From assembly GCA_019802505.1 (NCBI GenBank), contig JAFMOC010000778.1:1-64000 (forward strand): a stretch of 64,000 nucleotides of DNA, in the 5' to 3' direction. The notes below the pieces were generated by a model, which saw nothing but the letters and a program-made list of their open reading frames with translations, did no database searches and had not been told where the DNA came from. This document shows, in pieces, positions 54,709-64,000 of the stretch (within the stretch, counting starts at the first letter, position 1; every line of letters starts with the position of its first letter). This DNA comes from Corydoras sp. C115. Its lineage: Eukaryota; Chordata; Actinopteri; Siluriformes; Callichthyidae. The position numbers and the translations under genes are program-made.

Positions 54709-55050
54709 TCACAGTTTATATTAATCTGTATTTCTGTTAAAGGTACATGATTTTAAAATAATGTTCTACCATGTTCACGTTCTACACGTTGATACCAATG
54801 TGGTGAGTCATTATCAAGATTATCAAGATTGAGTCATTATCAAGATTGTCACGGCTCAACAAACGGCTCAGCCAATCGGAATGTAGGACCGGAATTACCC
54901 GTTTTATAACCATGGATTGGGATGAAGTGAAAATACGGACTAATTATTAGGTTTCCTTTTATGGTAAAGCTTTTAATTTAAGGTGAAGTGGGGAATGATG
55001 TTCCCCAACGATGTGGGGAACCACCTGTAGATCCTGAAGAATGAGAAGAA
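54709..55050. repeat. AT-rich segment with dispersed-repeat remnant
   Basis: gattatcaagattgagtcat is locally repeated around 54815-54850. aacggctcagccaatcggaa links it to 2980 and 51300. Nothing coding is seen. Confidence 0.5.
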
Positions 55051-55055
55051 TTTAC

Positions 55056-55364
55056 ATCCATTATCTTCAGCTTTATCCTCTATTTTGGTTGCGGGGGGGT
55101 TCCCCATGTTCCCCATGACAGGTTGCCAATCTATCACTGGGCACACACTCACTCACACAGACACACTCTATATGGGGCAATTTGGAGAACTCAATTGACA
55201 TTGATCCATGTTTTTGGACTGTGGGAGGAAACCGGAGAACCCAGGAGGAAAGCCACGCGGACACGGGGAGAACATGGAAACTCCACCCAGATTGGGATTC
55301 AAACCGGGAATCCCTAGCGCTGAGGGTGATCTGAACATGCTAAACTACTCCCCCACCGCATGGG
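55056..55364 (-). mobile_element. Main SINE family, damaged ends
   Basis: gttccccatgttccccatga replaces the ccatccaggggagaac part; the head end is mutated. Confidence 0.88.
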
Positions 55365-55422
55365 AAACCCCCCCTCCCCCCTCGCTAGTAGAGGATTATA
55401 TAATCTGTATGTTTCACTGGCG

Positions 55423-55683
55423 CAGATACACTCATGCCCATCCAGGGGAGAACGTTTCGGGGATAGGACACCAAACTATCACACACGCACTCACACACAC
55501 ACATTCTATATGGGGCAATTTGGAGAATTCAATTGACCTTGATCCATGTTTTTGGACTGTGGGAGGAAACTGAAGACCCACGCAGACACGGGGAGAACAT
55601 GGAAACTCCACCTAGATTGGGATTCAAACCAAGAATCCCTATCGCTGAGAGGAGAACATGCTAACCACTAAACCACCGTGCCC
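55423..55683 (-). mobile_element. Main SINE family, rearranged
   Basis: cagatacactcatgcccatcc is out of usual order, and ggaaactgaagacccacg is deleted inside. Ends ccaccgtgcccc. Confidence 0.85.
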
Positions 55684-55684
55684 C

Positions 55685-55803
55685 AGTGATTGGCGCCCTG
55701 TCCTGGGTGTATCTGCCCAGCGCCTGAAACGTTCTCCCCTGGATGGGGAGAACCCCCCTGCGACCCTAATAGAGGATAAAGCAGAAGATAATGAATGGAT
55801 GGA
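55685..55803 (+). mobile_element. Main SINE family, 3' part, abutting an opposed copy
   Basis: gtgattggcgccctgtcc to gataatgaatggatgga, directly after the head end of the minus copy. Confidence 0.88.
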
Positions 55804-56203
55804 GAACATTAATGGTGAAGCTACATCATTGTGGTCGATAACATGGGGTGAGCTCAACCTTTGATCCCTAGCGGGTCCAAAATGAGATTCTTGTTCGGGT
55901 GTGTTCACACACTTTTGGTCTGTCAGTCCATTCGCATTATTAACAGGCTTTAAAAGACTCCACCCCCATGCAGAATGAAACTGTTTTTCCGGTTGTCCAG
56001 GGAGAGCACATATCAAACCCGTGTCATCATCCCATTACTTTCATCCCTTGTTGTTTGGTCCACTCCCATCTCGACTCTGCAACACCCGTTTCCCATGAGC
56101 CAACGGGGTGTGGTTGCAGGTTCAAATGGATCGCTGTTATATTAACTAGCACTGACTCATGTGGGCGGGTTTGCCTGTGCTTACCTTGTTTAGATGAACT
56201 TAC
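55804..56203. other. Unassigned sequence
   Basis: No gene or repeat recognised. Confidence 0.5.
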
Positions 56204-56513
56204 TATCCATCCATCCATCCATTATCTTCTGCTATATCCTCTATTAGGATCGTGGTGGGGGGGGGGGGGGGTTTCCCCATGCCCATCCAGGGGAGAACGT
56301 TTCGGGCGCTGGCCAGTTACACCCAGGACAGGGCGCCAATCCATCGCTGGACACACACTCACTCACTCACACAGACACACTCTATATGGGGCAATCTAGA
56401 GAACTCAAATGACTTGATCCATGTTTCTGGACTGTGGGAGGAAGCCGGAGAACCCGGAGGAAACCCACACGGACACGGGGAGAACATGGAAACTCCACCC
56501 AGATTGGATTTGA
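56204..56513 (-). mobile_element. Main SINE family, unit 1 of a tandem trimer
   Basis: Stops just before the B box at cccagattggatttgaa; linker tatcatatcatat; the next unit follows. Confidence 0.92.
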
Positions 56514-56527
56514 ATATCATATCATAT

Positions 56528-56820
56528 ATCCATCCATTATCTTCTGCTATATCCTCTATTAGGGTCACGAGGGGGGGGGGGGTTCCCCATGCCCATCCAG
56601 GGGAGAACGTTTCGGGCGCTGGGCAGATACACCCAGGACAGGACACCAATCTATCACTGGACACACACTCACTCACACAGACACACTCTATATGGGGCAA
56701 TTTGGAGAATTCAATTGACCTTGATCCATGTTTTTGGACTGCGGGAGGAAACCGGAGAACCCGGAGGAAACCCACACGGACACGGGGAGAACATGGAAAC
56801 TCCACCCAGATTGGATTTGA
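56528..56820 (-). mobile_element. Main SINE family, unit 2 of a tandem trimer
   Basis: Same stop (cccagattggatttgaa) and same linker tatcatatcatat as unit 1. Confidence 0.92.
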
Positions 56821-56836
56821 ATATCATATCATATAT

Positions 56837-56990
56837 CCATCCATTATCTTCTGCTTTATCCTCTATTAGGGTCGTGGGGGGGGGTGGTGGTTATCCATGT
56901 CCATCCAGGGGAGAACATTTCGGGCGCTGGGCAGATACACCCAGGACAGGACACCAATCCATCACCGGACACACACTCACTCACACAGAC
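56837..56990 (-). mobile_element. Main SINE family, unit 3, truncated
   Basis: Ends at tcacacagacgcgcac, followed by unrelated sequence. Confidence 0.9.
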
Positions 56991-57269
56991 GCGCACAAAC
57001 GGGGAATGCTGTTAAAGAGGACTAGTTGATATGTCATTCCATAAGCCACCATTGCTTGGTTGACGGCATGAATGCCCCCGTGTCTTGTGTAGCCATTCAT
57101 CAAGTTATTCTTGCTCTTCCACGACTTTGGAATCCCTTTACAGATCCTGTCGTTATACTTCAACCTTTAACCTTTCAATATTCTTTTCTAGATGCCCCAT
57201 TATATGATGAAAGTAACGTGGGATTCTATGTGGTTCGGTGACAGTTTTGGTCGCTTTTTAACCTAACAC

Positions 57270-57502
<233 letters not shown>

Positions 57503-57528
57503 CTACAGTCTATATATATATATATATA

Positions 57529-57539
57529 GGGCGGCACGG

Positions 57540-57540
<1 letters not shown>
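57529..57540 (+). mobile_element. 12-bp SINE head remnant
   Basis: gggcggcacggg between ta and tg microsatellites; the rest of the copy is gone. Confidence 0.55.
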
Positions 57541-57761
<221 letters not shown>

Positions 57762-57766
57762 TTCAT

Positions 57767-58029
57767 AGGGGGGTTCCCCATGCCCATCCAGGGGAGAACG
57801 TTTCGGGCGCTGGGCAGATACACCCAGGACGGGGCGCCAATCTATCACTGGACACACACACTCACACAAACACACTCTATATGGGGCAATTTGGAGAACT
57901 CAATTGACTTTATCCATGGGAGGAAACCAGAGAACCCGGAGGAAACCCACGCAGACACGGGGAGAACATGGAAACTCCACCCAGATTGGGATTCGAACCT
58001 GGAATCCCTAGCGCTGAGAGGAGAACATG

Positions 58030-58030
<1 letters not shown>
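57767..58030 (-). mobile_element. Main SINE family, both ends replaced by microsatellites
   Basis: Starts ggggggttccccatgccc after a ta run and stops at gagaacatgc where a tg run begins. B box intact (minus strand ggttcgaatcc). Confidence 0.9.

Positions 58031-58083
<53 letters not shown>
58031..58083. repeat. (tg)n microsatellite at a SINE border
   Basis: About 26 tg units begin at the catgc of a minus-strand SINE and replace its A-box end. Confidence 0.95.
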
Positions 58084-58086
<3 letters not shown>

Positions 58087-58809
58087 AATTGCACAAGTAC
58101 TATTACGGAATAGATGGATTACTTCAAATCCAAACTTCTTTGTGAGATTTGAAACTTTGCCTAAACAGGAGTTTGACGCTTTAGATGATTTCTCCTCTTA
58201 AAAAGTCATTTTCTGGTAAATGCATCCTAAACAGACTCGAGCCCCTCAGCTCTGACCCTCAGCTCTGCGTTCTCGATTCGGGGCTTCGTAGTGCAGATGT
58301 AAATGATCACATGAGCGACGTTGCCCCCAGTAAAAAGATCAGCCGTCCGCTGCGGACGTGAACGACTCCTTTCATTAACGTACTCTATTAGACTGAATCT
58401 CTTTATTATGGTTTGGAGTTGCCTTTTAGGCTTTTCATGTCTTTTAAGGAGCAAAACAACGTTTTTAACCATAGCGTGTCTCCCAAATGCATTTCTTGTA
58501 GCCTGTGTGATATAAAGTGTGATCTGTGTGATGGATGGGATGGATGTTGATGATGAAATCAACAGAATTCATTTACGTGGTGAAAAACTTCATGTTGCAG
58601 AATGATGGTGCTCTGGTTTCTGTGCGTATTTCATTTTAGAGTTTATTAATCTTTAATTATTAATTAAGTTATTATATTTAAGTCATTATATTTAATTATA
58701 TAATTATTATAACTTATATTTAAGTATTAATTCATAACAGATACTTGGAACTATTGATTCAACTCACAAAGTCCTAACGAACAACACATCATGGAGATAT
58801 ATATATATT
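58084..58809. other. Unassigned AT-rich sequence
   Basis: 58640-58740 is a degenerate taattatta-rich stretch. No gene recognised. Confidence 0.5.
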
Positions 58810-59148
58810 TCATTCATTCATTCATTATCTCCCGCTTTATCCTCTATTAGGGGCGCGGGGGGGGGGGGGGGGGGTCCCCATGCCATCCAGGGGAGAAATC
58901 TTGGGCAGATAGACCCAGGACAGGGCGCCAATCCATCGCTGGGCACACACTCACTCACAAGACACTCTATATGGGGCAATTTTTAGAGAATTCAATTGAC
59001 TTGATCCATGTTTTTGGACTGTGGGAGGAAACGGAGAACCCGGAGGAAACCCACGCGGACACGGGGAGAACTTGAAACTCCACCCAGATGGGATCGAACC
59101 GGGAATCCCTATGAGAGAAGAACATGCTAAACACTAACCGTGCTGCCT
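58810..59148 (-). mobile_element. Main SINE family, many small deletions
   Basis: (attc)n, poly-G; single-base losses through the body; ends accgtgctgcc. Confidence 0.9.
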
Positions 59149-59149
<1 letters not shown>

Positions 59150-59205
<56 letters not shown>

Positions 59206-59215
59206 CACATATATA
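59150..59215. repeat. (ta)n between opposed SINEs
   Basis: About 25 ta units plus acatacacat, between a minus SINE (58810) and a 5'-truncated plus SINE (59231). Confidence 0.94.
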
Positions 59216-59230
59216 TATACACATATTCAC

Positions 59231-59493
59231 TGTTCTCCCGTGTCCGCGTGGGTTTCTTCCGGGTTCTCCAGTTTCCTCCCACAGTCCAAAAACATGGATC
59301 AAGTCAATTGAATTCTCCGAATTGCCCCATATAGAATGTGTCTGTGTGAGTGAGTGTGTGCCCAGCGATAGATTGGTGTCCTGTCCTGGGTGTATCTGCC
59401 CAGTGCCCGAAACGTTCTCCCTTGGATGGACATGGGGAAACCCCCCCCCGCCGCGACCCTAATAGAGGATAAAGTGGAAAATAATGAATGAAT
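59231..59493 (+). mobile_element. Main SINE family, lacking the tRNA-like head
   Basis: Starts actgttctcccgtgtccg; (tgaa)n tail. Confidence 0.9.
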
Positions 59494-59592
59494 GAATAAT
59501 ATATTCACATTACACTCAGAGAACCTATTGTACAACCCATTCAGAATGCCTTTCAATTTTTATAAAACGGTTAGTTCTAACCCTGTGCAAAC

Positions 59593-59905
59593 CCTGGGTG
59601 GCTTAGTGGTTAGCATGTTCTCCTCTCAGCACTAGAGATTCCTGCTTCAAATCCCAATCTGGGTGGAGTTTCCATGTTCTCTTCGTGTCCACGTGGGTTT
59701 CCTCTGGGTTCTCCGGTTTCCTCCCACAGTCCAAAAACATGGATCAAGTCAATTGAGTTCTCCAAATTGCCCCATATAGAGTTAGTCTGTGTGAGTGAGT
59801 GTGTGTGCCCAGCGATGGATTTGGCGCCCTGTCCTGGGTCTATCTGCCCAGCGCCCGAAAACGGAATCCCTAGAACGTTACAAAAAGCGGAAGATAAAAA
59901 AGATG
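59593..59905 (+). mobile_element. Main SINE family, 3' end rearranged
   Basis: cccgaaaacggaatccctag joins gaacgttacaaaaagcgga, so part of the end is a displaced fragment. Confidence 0.88.
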
Positions 59906-59909
59906 GATT

Positions 59910-60200
59910 GGTAGTTCCAGTCCTTAAATCTGATTGCCACCGTTTGTCTGGCCGTGACATCGGCTTCAATTAACGCTATACCTCTGACCGCTTCACTTCG
60001 TCCCTCGTGTGGTCACATGTTCTCATACAATAGCATTACTTTGCCGATGACTAGAATCGCAGCTTTTATAAAGTGATTCTGTACTTGGCCAATAGAGCCC
60101 ATCTGATAGCTTGGAATTCCGTCCCCCGTTACTCGCTCAGCGTCTGAAGTCCTCTGCCAGGTAAGTTAAGACTAGATTATGTCATGGAAGACCAGTTTAT
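59910..60200. repeat. Dispersed 'gtagttccagtccttaaatc' repeat
   Basis: Shares gttccagtccttaaatctga and ctctgaccgcttc with 51271-51530, and both end near gaagaccagtttattaa. A part (59968-60163) is duplicated at 60605-60780. Confidence 0.75.
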
Positions 60201-60228
60201 TAATGATTTTGATTTATTATAAATCAAA

Positions 60229-60268
60229 CCGGGCGGCACGGATTGCTTAGTGGTTTAGCATGTTCTCC
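60229..60268 (+). mobile_element. SINE head joined to an opposed copy
   Basis: gggcggcacggattgcttag to gttctcc, then a minus-strand copy begins. Confidence 0.8.
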
Positions 60269-60604
60269 ATCATTCTGTCATCTCACTCATTCATTATGTT
60301 AGCTCTGTTATCAGCTCTACTAGGCTCGCAGGGGGCCCATCCAGGGGAGAACGTTTCAGGCGCTGGGCAGATACACCCAGAACAGGGCGCCAATCCATCG
60401 CTGGGCACACACTCACTCACACATACACACTCTATATGGGCCAATTTGGAGAATTCAATTAACTTAATCCATGTTTTTGGACTGTGGGACCGGAGAACCC
60501 TGAAAGGTGCACACGGGGAGAACATGGAAACTCCACCCAGATGGGGATTCGAACTGGGAATCCCTAGTGCTGAGAGGAGAACATGCTAAAACCACTAAAC
60601 CACC
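60269..60604 (-). mobile_element. Main SINE family, diverged copy
   Basis: The tail side is strongly changed (cattatgttagctctgttat); the body after catccaggggagaac is typical. Confidence 0.87.
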
Positions 60605-60785
60605 TTCAATTAAAGCTATATTTCTGTCTCTCTGTCCCTCGGTGTGGTCACATGTTCTCAACAAAGCATGGCGCCGAGTGCAGAACGCAGCTTTATACGG
60701 TGATGCTCTCTGAATGAGATCTGTAGCTTTAATTCCGTCCCCCGTTACGCTCGCGTCTGAAGTCCTCTGCCTCGTAACGTTCTCC
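60605..60785. repeat. Local duplicate of 59968-60163
   Basis: Shares ttcaattaa-gctata, gtggtcacatgttctcaaca-like sequence, ttccgtcccccgttac and cgtctgaagtcctctgcc with the block ~637 bp upstream. A SINE pair lies between the two. Confidence 0.75.
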
Positions 60786-61302
60786 CGAGCGTCGCTCCTC
60801 TCGGCTGCGTGAATGCAGGCGTCGTGGTTCCGACTGCGGATCCCGAACCCGACTCGGATTGCGAGCTCTCATCAGTCTTCCATCTCTGTGATCTCACTCG
60901 CTGATGTTCCCGTCTCTGTTGTCAGCTCATACATCACTCGCGCCTGTGTGGGGAGCTTCCAGCATGTTCTCGAGTTATCAGAACGTCCCCGCTGAGCCGG
61001 GATCAGAGCGCCCGGCGGTCGGGATGCGCTTGTTGTCTTCTCTTCCCCGACCGAAGCCCTTCTGAGGTGCTCGTCCACTCGTAATGTTTACGTGCCGGGT
61101 CGGTCGGCCCGATCCGCGCGTCCGTAAATTTTTGCTGGATTAGAACTTTAGCAGGATCTCAGTATTGCTGCCTGAAATGGAGAACCTGCGATTCATCACG
61201 GAGCACGTTTAAATTCACATTAGTTCATCTCCTCCACATTTCTCCTTTTAATCGAATGTCTCTCACTCGGAGTACAGGTTGGTTAAGGATGCTTGAGAAA
61301 CA
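60786..61302. other. CpG-containing single-copy-looking sequence
   Basis: 60780-61120 is richer in CpG than its surroundings. Short frames on both strands show no recognisable domain. It might be a small CpG island or an element end. Confidence 0.35.
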
Positions 61303-61358
61303 CACACGCACACACACGCACACACTCTCACACACACACACATACACACACATACACT

Positions 61359-61389
<31 letters not shown>

Positions 61390-61391
61390 GT
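61303..61391. repeat. (ca)n microsatellite, interrupted
   Basis: ca with cgca, ctcaca and tacaca interruptions. Confidence 0.93.
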
Positions 61392-61452
61392 TAGACGTTT
61401 CATTAGGACTGTGTCGACATGGTCGGGATTCATAACAGATGAAGATTTAGTG

Positions 61453-61793
61453 ATGGTGGCTTAGTGGTTGGCATGTTCTCCTCTCAGCACTAGGGATTCC
61501 CGGTTCGAATCCCCATCTGGGTGGAGTTTCCATGTTCTCCGCGTATCCGCGTGGGTTTCCTCCGGGTTCTCCAGTTTCCTCCCACAGGCCAAAAACATGG
61601 ATCAAGTTAATTGAATTCTCCAAATTGCCCCATATAGAGTGTATGTGTGTGAGTGAGTGTGTGTCCAGTGATAGATTGGTGTCCTGTCCTGGGTGTATCT
61701 GCCCAGCGCCCGAAACGTTCTCCCCTGGATGGGCATGGAGAACCCCCCCGAACCTAATAGAGGATAAAGCGGGAGATAATTAATGAATGAATG
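61453..61793 (+). mobile_element. Main SINE family, full copy
   Basis: B box intact; ends gataattaatgaatgaatga. Confidence 0.93.
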
Positions 61794-61798
61794 ATTTA

Positions 61799-62093
61799 GG
61801 GGTGACACGGTGGCTTAGTGGTTGGCATGTTCTCCTCTCAGCACTAGGGATTCCTGGTTCGAATCCCAGTCTGGGTGGAGTTGTCCGCGTGGGTTTCCTC
61901 CGGGTTCTCCGGTTTCCTCCCACAGTCCAAAAACATGGATTAAGGTCAATTGAGTTCTCCAAATTGCCCCATATCGAATGTGTTTGTGTGAGTGTGTGCC
62001 CAGCGATAGATTGGCGTCCTGTCCTGGTTGTATTTGCCCACCCACCCCCTCAAACCCCAGTAGAGGATAAAGCAGAAGATAATGGATGGATAG
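61799..62093 (+). mobile_element. Main SINE family, rearranged 3' end
   Basis: ggttgtatttgcccacccac joins ccccctcaaaccccagtaga, the inverse of the rearranged copy at 36.66 kb. Confidence 0.9.
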
Positions 62094-62099
62094 ATATAT

Positions 62100-62289
62100 A
62101 ACACACACACAGTATAGGGGCAATTAAGAGCAGCCAATTCACCATGTATCCATGTGTTTGCACTGTGGAAACCAGAGACCGTGGAGAAAATCCATTGTTG
62201 ACGATGAGATGAACATGAAGACATCTAGATTGGGTTTCGAGTCGGGATTTCGAGGTGGATGTGCTAACCTCCACGTTACTGTGCCGCCC
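62100..62289 (-). mobile_element. Divergent SINE relative
   Basis: cagtataggggcaattaag, ccatgtgtttgcactgtgg and ttactgtgccgccc. Inverse counterpart of 36478-36642. Confidence 0.8.
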
Positions 62290-62642
62290 AAAAGAATTGT
62301 TTTTGCTTTAAAAAGGTGCGATGGAAAGTTTTATGTCTGCATTTTTAGAACGAGAACACGCTTAGAACGCTTATTAAAAAAAAAAAGATAATAATTGCTG
62401 GTCGTCCCAAAAGACCCTCAAGAAAGCAGCCAGACAGCTAAGGATGCAGATCCTCGAAGCGGTCAGGCCGAGTCGGGCCATGGATTAAACATGCCGCTGG
62501 TGTCTGGTGGAACCAGAGATGTTCTTCCTGCTCAGTAACATTCCTTCACTGAGCGGGGAGGTTCCGTACAGCGGCGTTCCAATAACACCGGCTTCCAGCG
62601 TGTCTGGAATAAAGCCTTTTAAGCGGAGGATTTACAGTGTAT
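62290..62642. other. Unassigned sequence
   Basis: No gene or repeat recognised. Confidence 0.5.
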
Positions 62643-62925
62643 GGGTGGCACGCTGGATTAGTGGTTGTCATGTTCTCCTCTCAGCACTAGGGATTCCCGG
62701 TTCCAATCCCACTCTGGGTGGAGTCTCCATGTCCTCCCCATGTCTGTCTGTGTGTTCTCCGGGTTCTCCTGCCTCTATCTAAAATTGCCCCATATAGTAT
62801 GCATGTCTGAAGTAAGTGTGTGTTTGGCGTCCTGTCCTGGGTGTATCTGCCCGGTGCCTGAAATGCCTGGATGGGCATGGGGAACCACCCCCAACCTCCC
62901 CCCCCACCCCGTGACTATAGTTCCG
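62643..62925 (+). mobile_element. Main SINE family, diverged copy
   Basis: Head gggtggcacgctggattag; the ctcccacagtccaaaaac block is missing. Confidence 0.87.
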
Positions 62926-63022
62926 TCGTCGTTAGTTAAGATAATGAGATGAACTGAAAAAATAAATAATAAAATCAAGAAAAAAACTTGTTTACATATA
63001 AATACGTACAATTGAGGATATT

Positions 63023-63363
63023 GGCATGGTGGCTTAGTGGTTAGCATGTTCTCCTCTCAGCACTAGGGATTCCTGGTTTAAAGCCCAATCTGGGTGGAGT
63101 TTCCATGTTCTCCCCGTGTCCGTGTGGGTTTCCTCCGGGTTCTCCGGTTTCCGCCCATAGTCCAAAAACATGGATCAAGTCAATTGAGTTCTCCAAATTA
63201 CCCCATATAGAGTGTGTGTGTGAGTGAGTGTGTGTCCAGCGATGGATTGGCGTCCTGTCCTGGGTGTATCTGCCAAGCGCCCGAAATGTTCTCCCCTGGA
63301 TGGGCATGGGGAACCCCACCGCGACCCTAATAGAGGAAAAAGCAGAAGATAATGGATGGATGG
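63023..63363 (+). mobile_element. Main SINE family, full copy
   Basis: B-box region mutated to ggtttaaagccc; (tgga)n tail. Confidence 0.93.
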
Positions 63364-63466
63364 ACGTAACCACTGAACATCAATGAGCGTCACTTGTCTG
63401 GGGCACCAATACAAATGATCATTTGCCTCCATGTTTGCCCAGGGCCCCATATCTACCACTGGGTAC

Positions 63467-63857
63467 TAGGGCTGTATTCAACTACAGATTTTCGTAGTCG
63501 AATCTGATTCGTCAGATTTTCCCGATAGTCGAATCAGTTAAAATTTCACCACAAGATGGCGCTATAAGCGTGGTTTTTAAAAAAGTTTTTTTTAATATAT
63601 TTTACTTGTTTTTCTAACAAAAGAAAACCTTTTTTTTGTTGTTTTTCTTTTTTTTTTCTTGAAATGAGGATGATTTTATTTGACAAAAGGCTATATATAT
63701 AACGAAAACAAAGACATTTCATGTAAAAACTAATGCTTAGCAGCAGCCATGGGCGCCCCCATGTGGTCAAAATGGTACATTCGAATATGAGGTTCATAGT
63801 CGACTACGGTTCTCCGAATCGAATCGTCGAATCAGCGAATATTGCAGCTCACCCCTA
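63467..63857 (-). mobile_element. hAT-type MITE copy 3
   Basis: 391 bp, inverted relative to copy 1. The left end is mutated to TAGGGCTG and the right end is CACCCCTA. It is flanked by a perfect 8-bp duplication ctgggtac (63459-63466 and 63858-63865). Confidence 0.92.
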
Positions 63858-63906
63858 CTGGGTACACACTCACATCAGACACACACTATATATAGAGGTA
63901 ATTTTA

Positions 63907-64000
63907 TCTGCCCAGCACCCGAAACGTTCTCCCCTGGATGGGCATGGGGAACCCCCCCCTCCCCCCCCCCCCCCCCCCGCGACCCTAATAGAGGATAAAG
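63907..64000 (+). mobile_element. Main SINE family, 3' part running off the window
   Basis: Starts ttatctgcccagcacccga, with a long C run; ends in ggataaag at the last base. Confidence 0.9.

Overview
This window looks like nuclear DNA of a ray-finned (teleost) fish. It has no bacterial-style gene packing. It is mostly short retroposons with tRNA-like promoter boxes, LINE 3' ends with the fish-typical 'gtcgctttggataaaagcg' tail, small Tc1- and hAT-type DNA elements, and long CA/GT and TA microsatellites. The species cannot be fixed from the sequence.

One family dominates: a ~330-360 bp SINE-like repeat. The sense strand has an A-box-like 'tggcttagtggttagca', a B box 'ggttcgaatcc', a body that includes 'ggtttcctcccacag', and a (tgga)n or (tgaa)n tail. 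I place about 90 full or partial copies, on both strands, covering roughly 40% of the window. Nearly every short open reading frame here is a translation of this repeat or of a microsatellite.

Layout. 0.5-10.1 kb: SINE clusters, a Tc1-like MITE in a TA microsatellite, a perfect-looking palindrome at 4.9 kb and a 278-bp hairpin at 7.4 kb. 10.1-11.7 kb: a second SINE type, a LINE 3' end and a G-rich tract. 13.76-16.94 kb: a 3.2-kb minisatellite of 13-bp units, open in nearly all frames but not a gene. 17-21 kb: more SINEs, some tandemly duplicated with their linkers. 21.6-23.0 kb: seven ~200-bp tandem units, most carrying a GT run. 23.5-26.2 kb: a LINE fragment and a 971-bp tandem duplication with an LTR-like insert. 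26.8-47.2 kb: SINE clusters, a LINE nested in an LTR-like repeat, hAT MITEs and several local duplications.

The one host-gene signal I can support is at 47.5-47.9 kb: a CpG-rich block ending in a 27-nt coding stretch, MSARAAANK, followed at once by a GT splice donor. It resembles my recollection of the N terminus of ZO-1 (tjp1), so the right part of the window is probably tjp1 intron 1. A second possible first exon lies on the other strand 122 bp away. 48-49.5 kb holds a three-copy duplication, and 50-64 kb returns to SINEs, microsatellites and a third hAT MITE.

The most interesting patterns are: (1) SINE dimers that recur at distant places with the same linker, so SINE-linker-SINE blocks were copied as units; (2) a minisatellite whose 13-bp unit is almost identical to a segment inside the SINE and which starts right after a broken SINE head.
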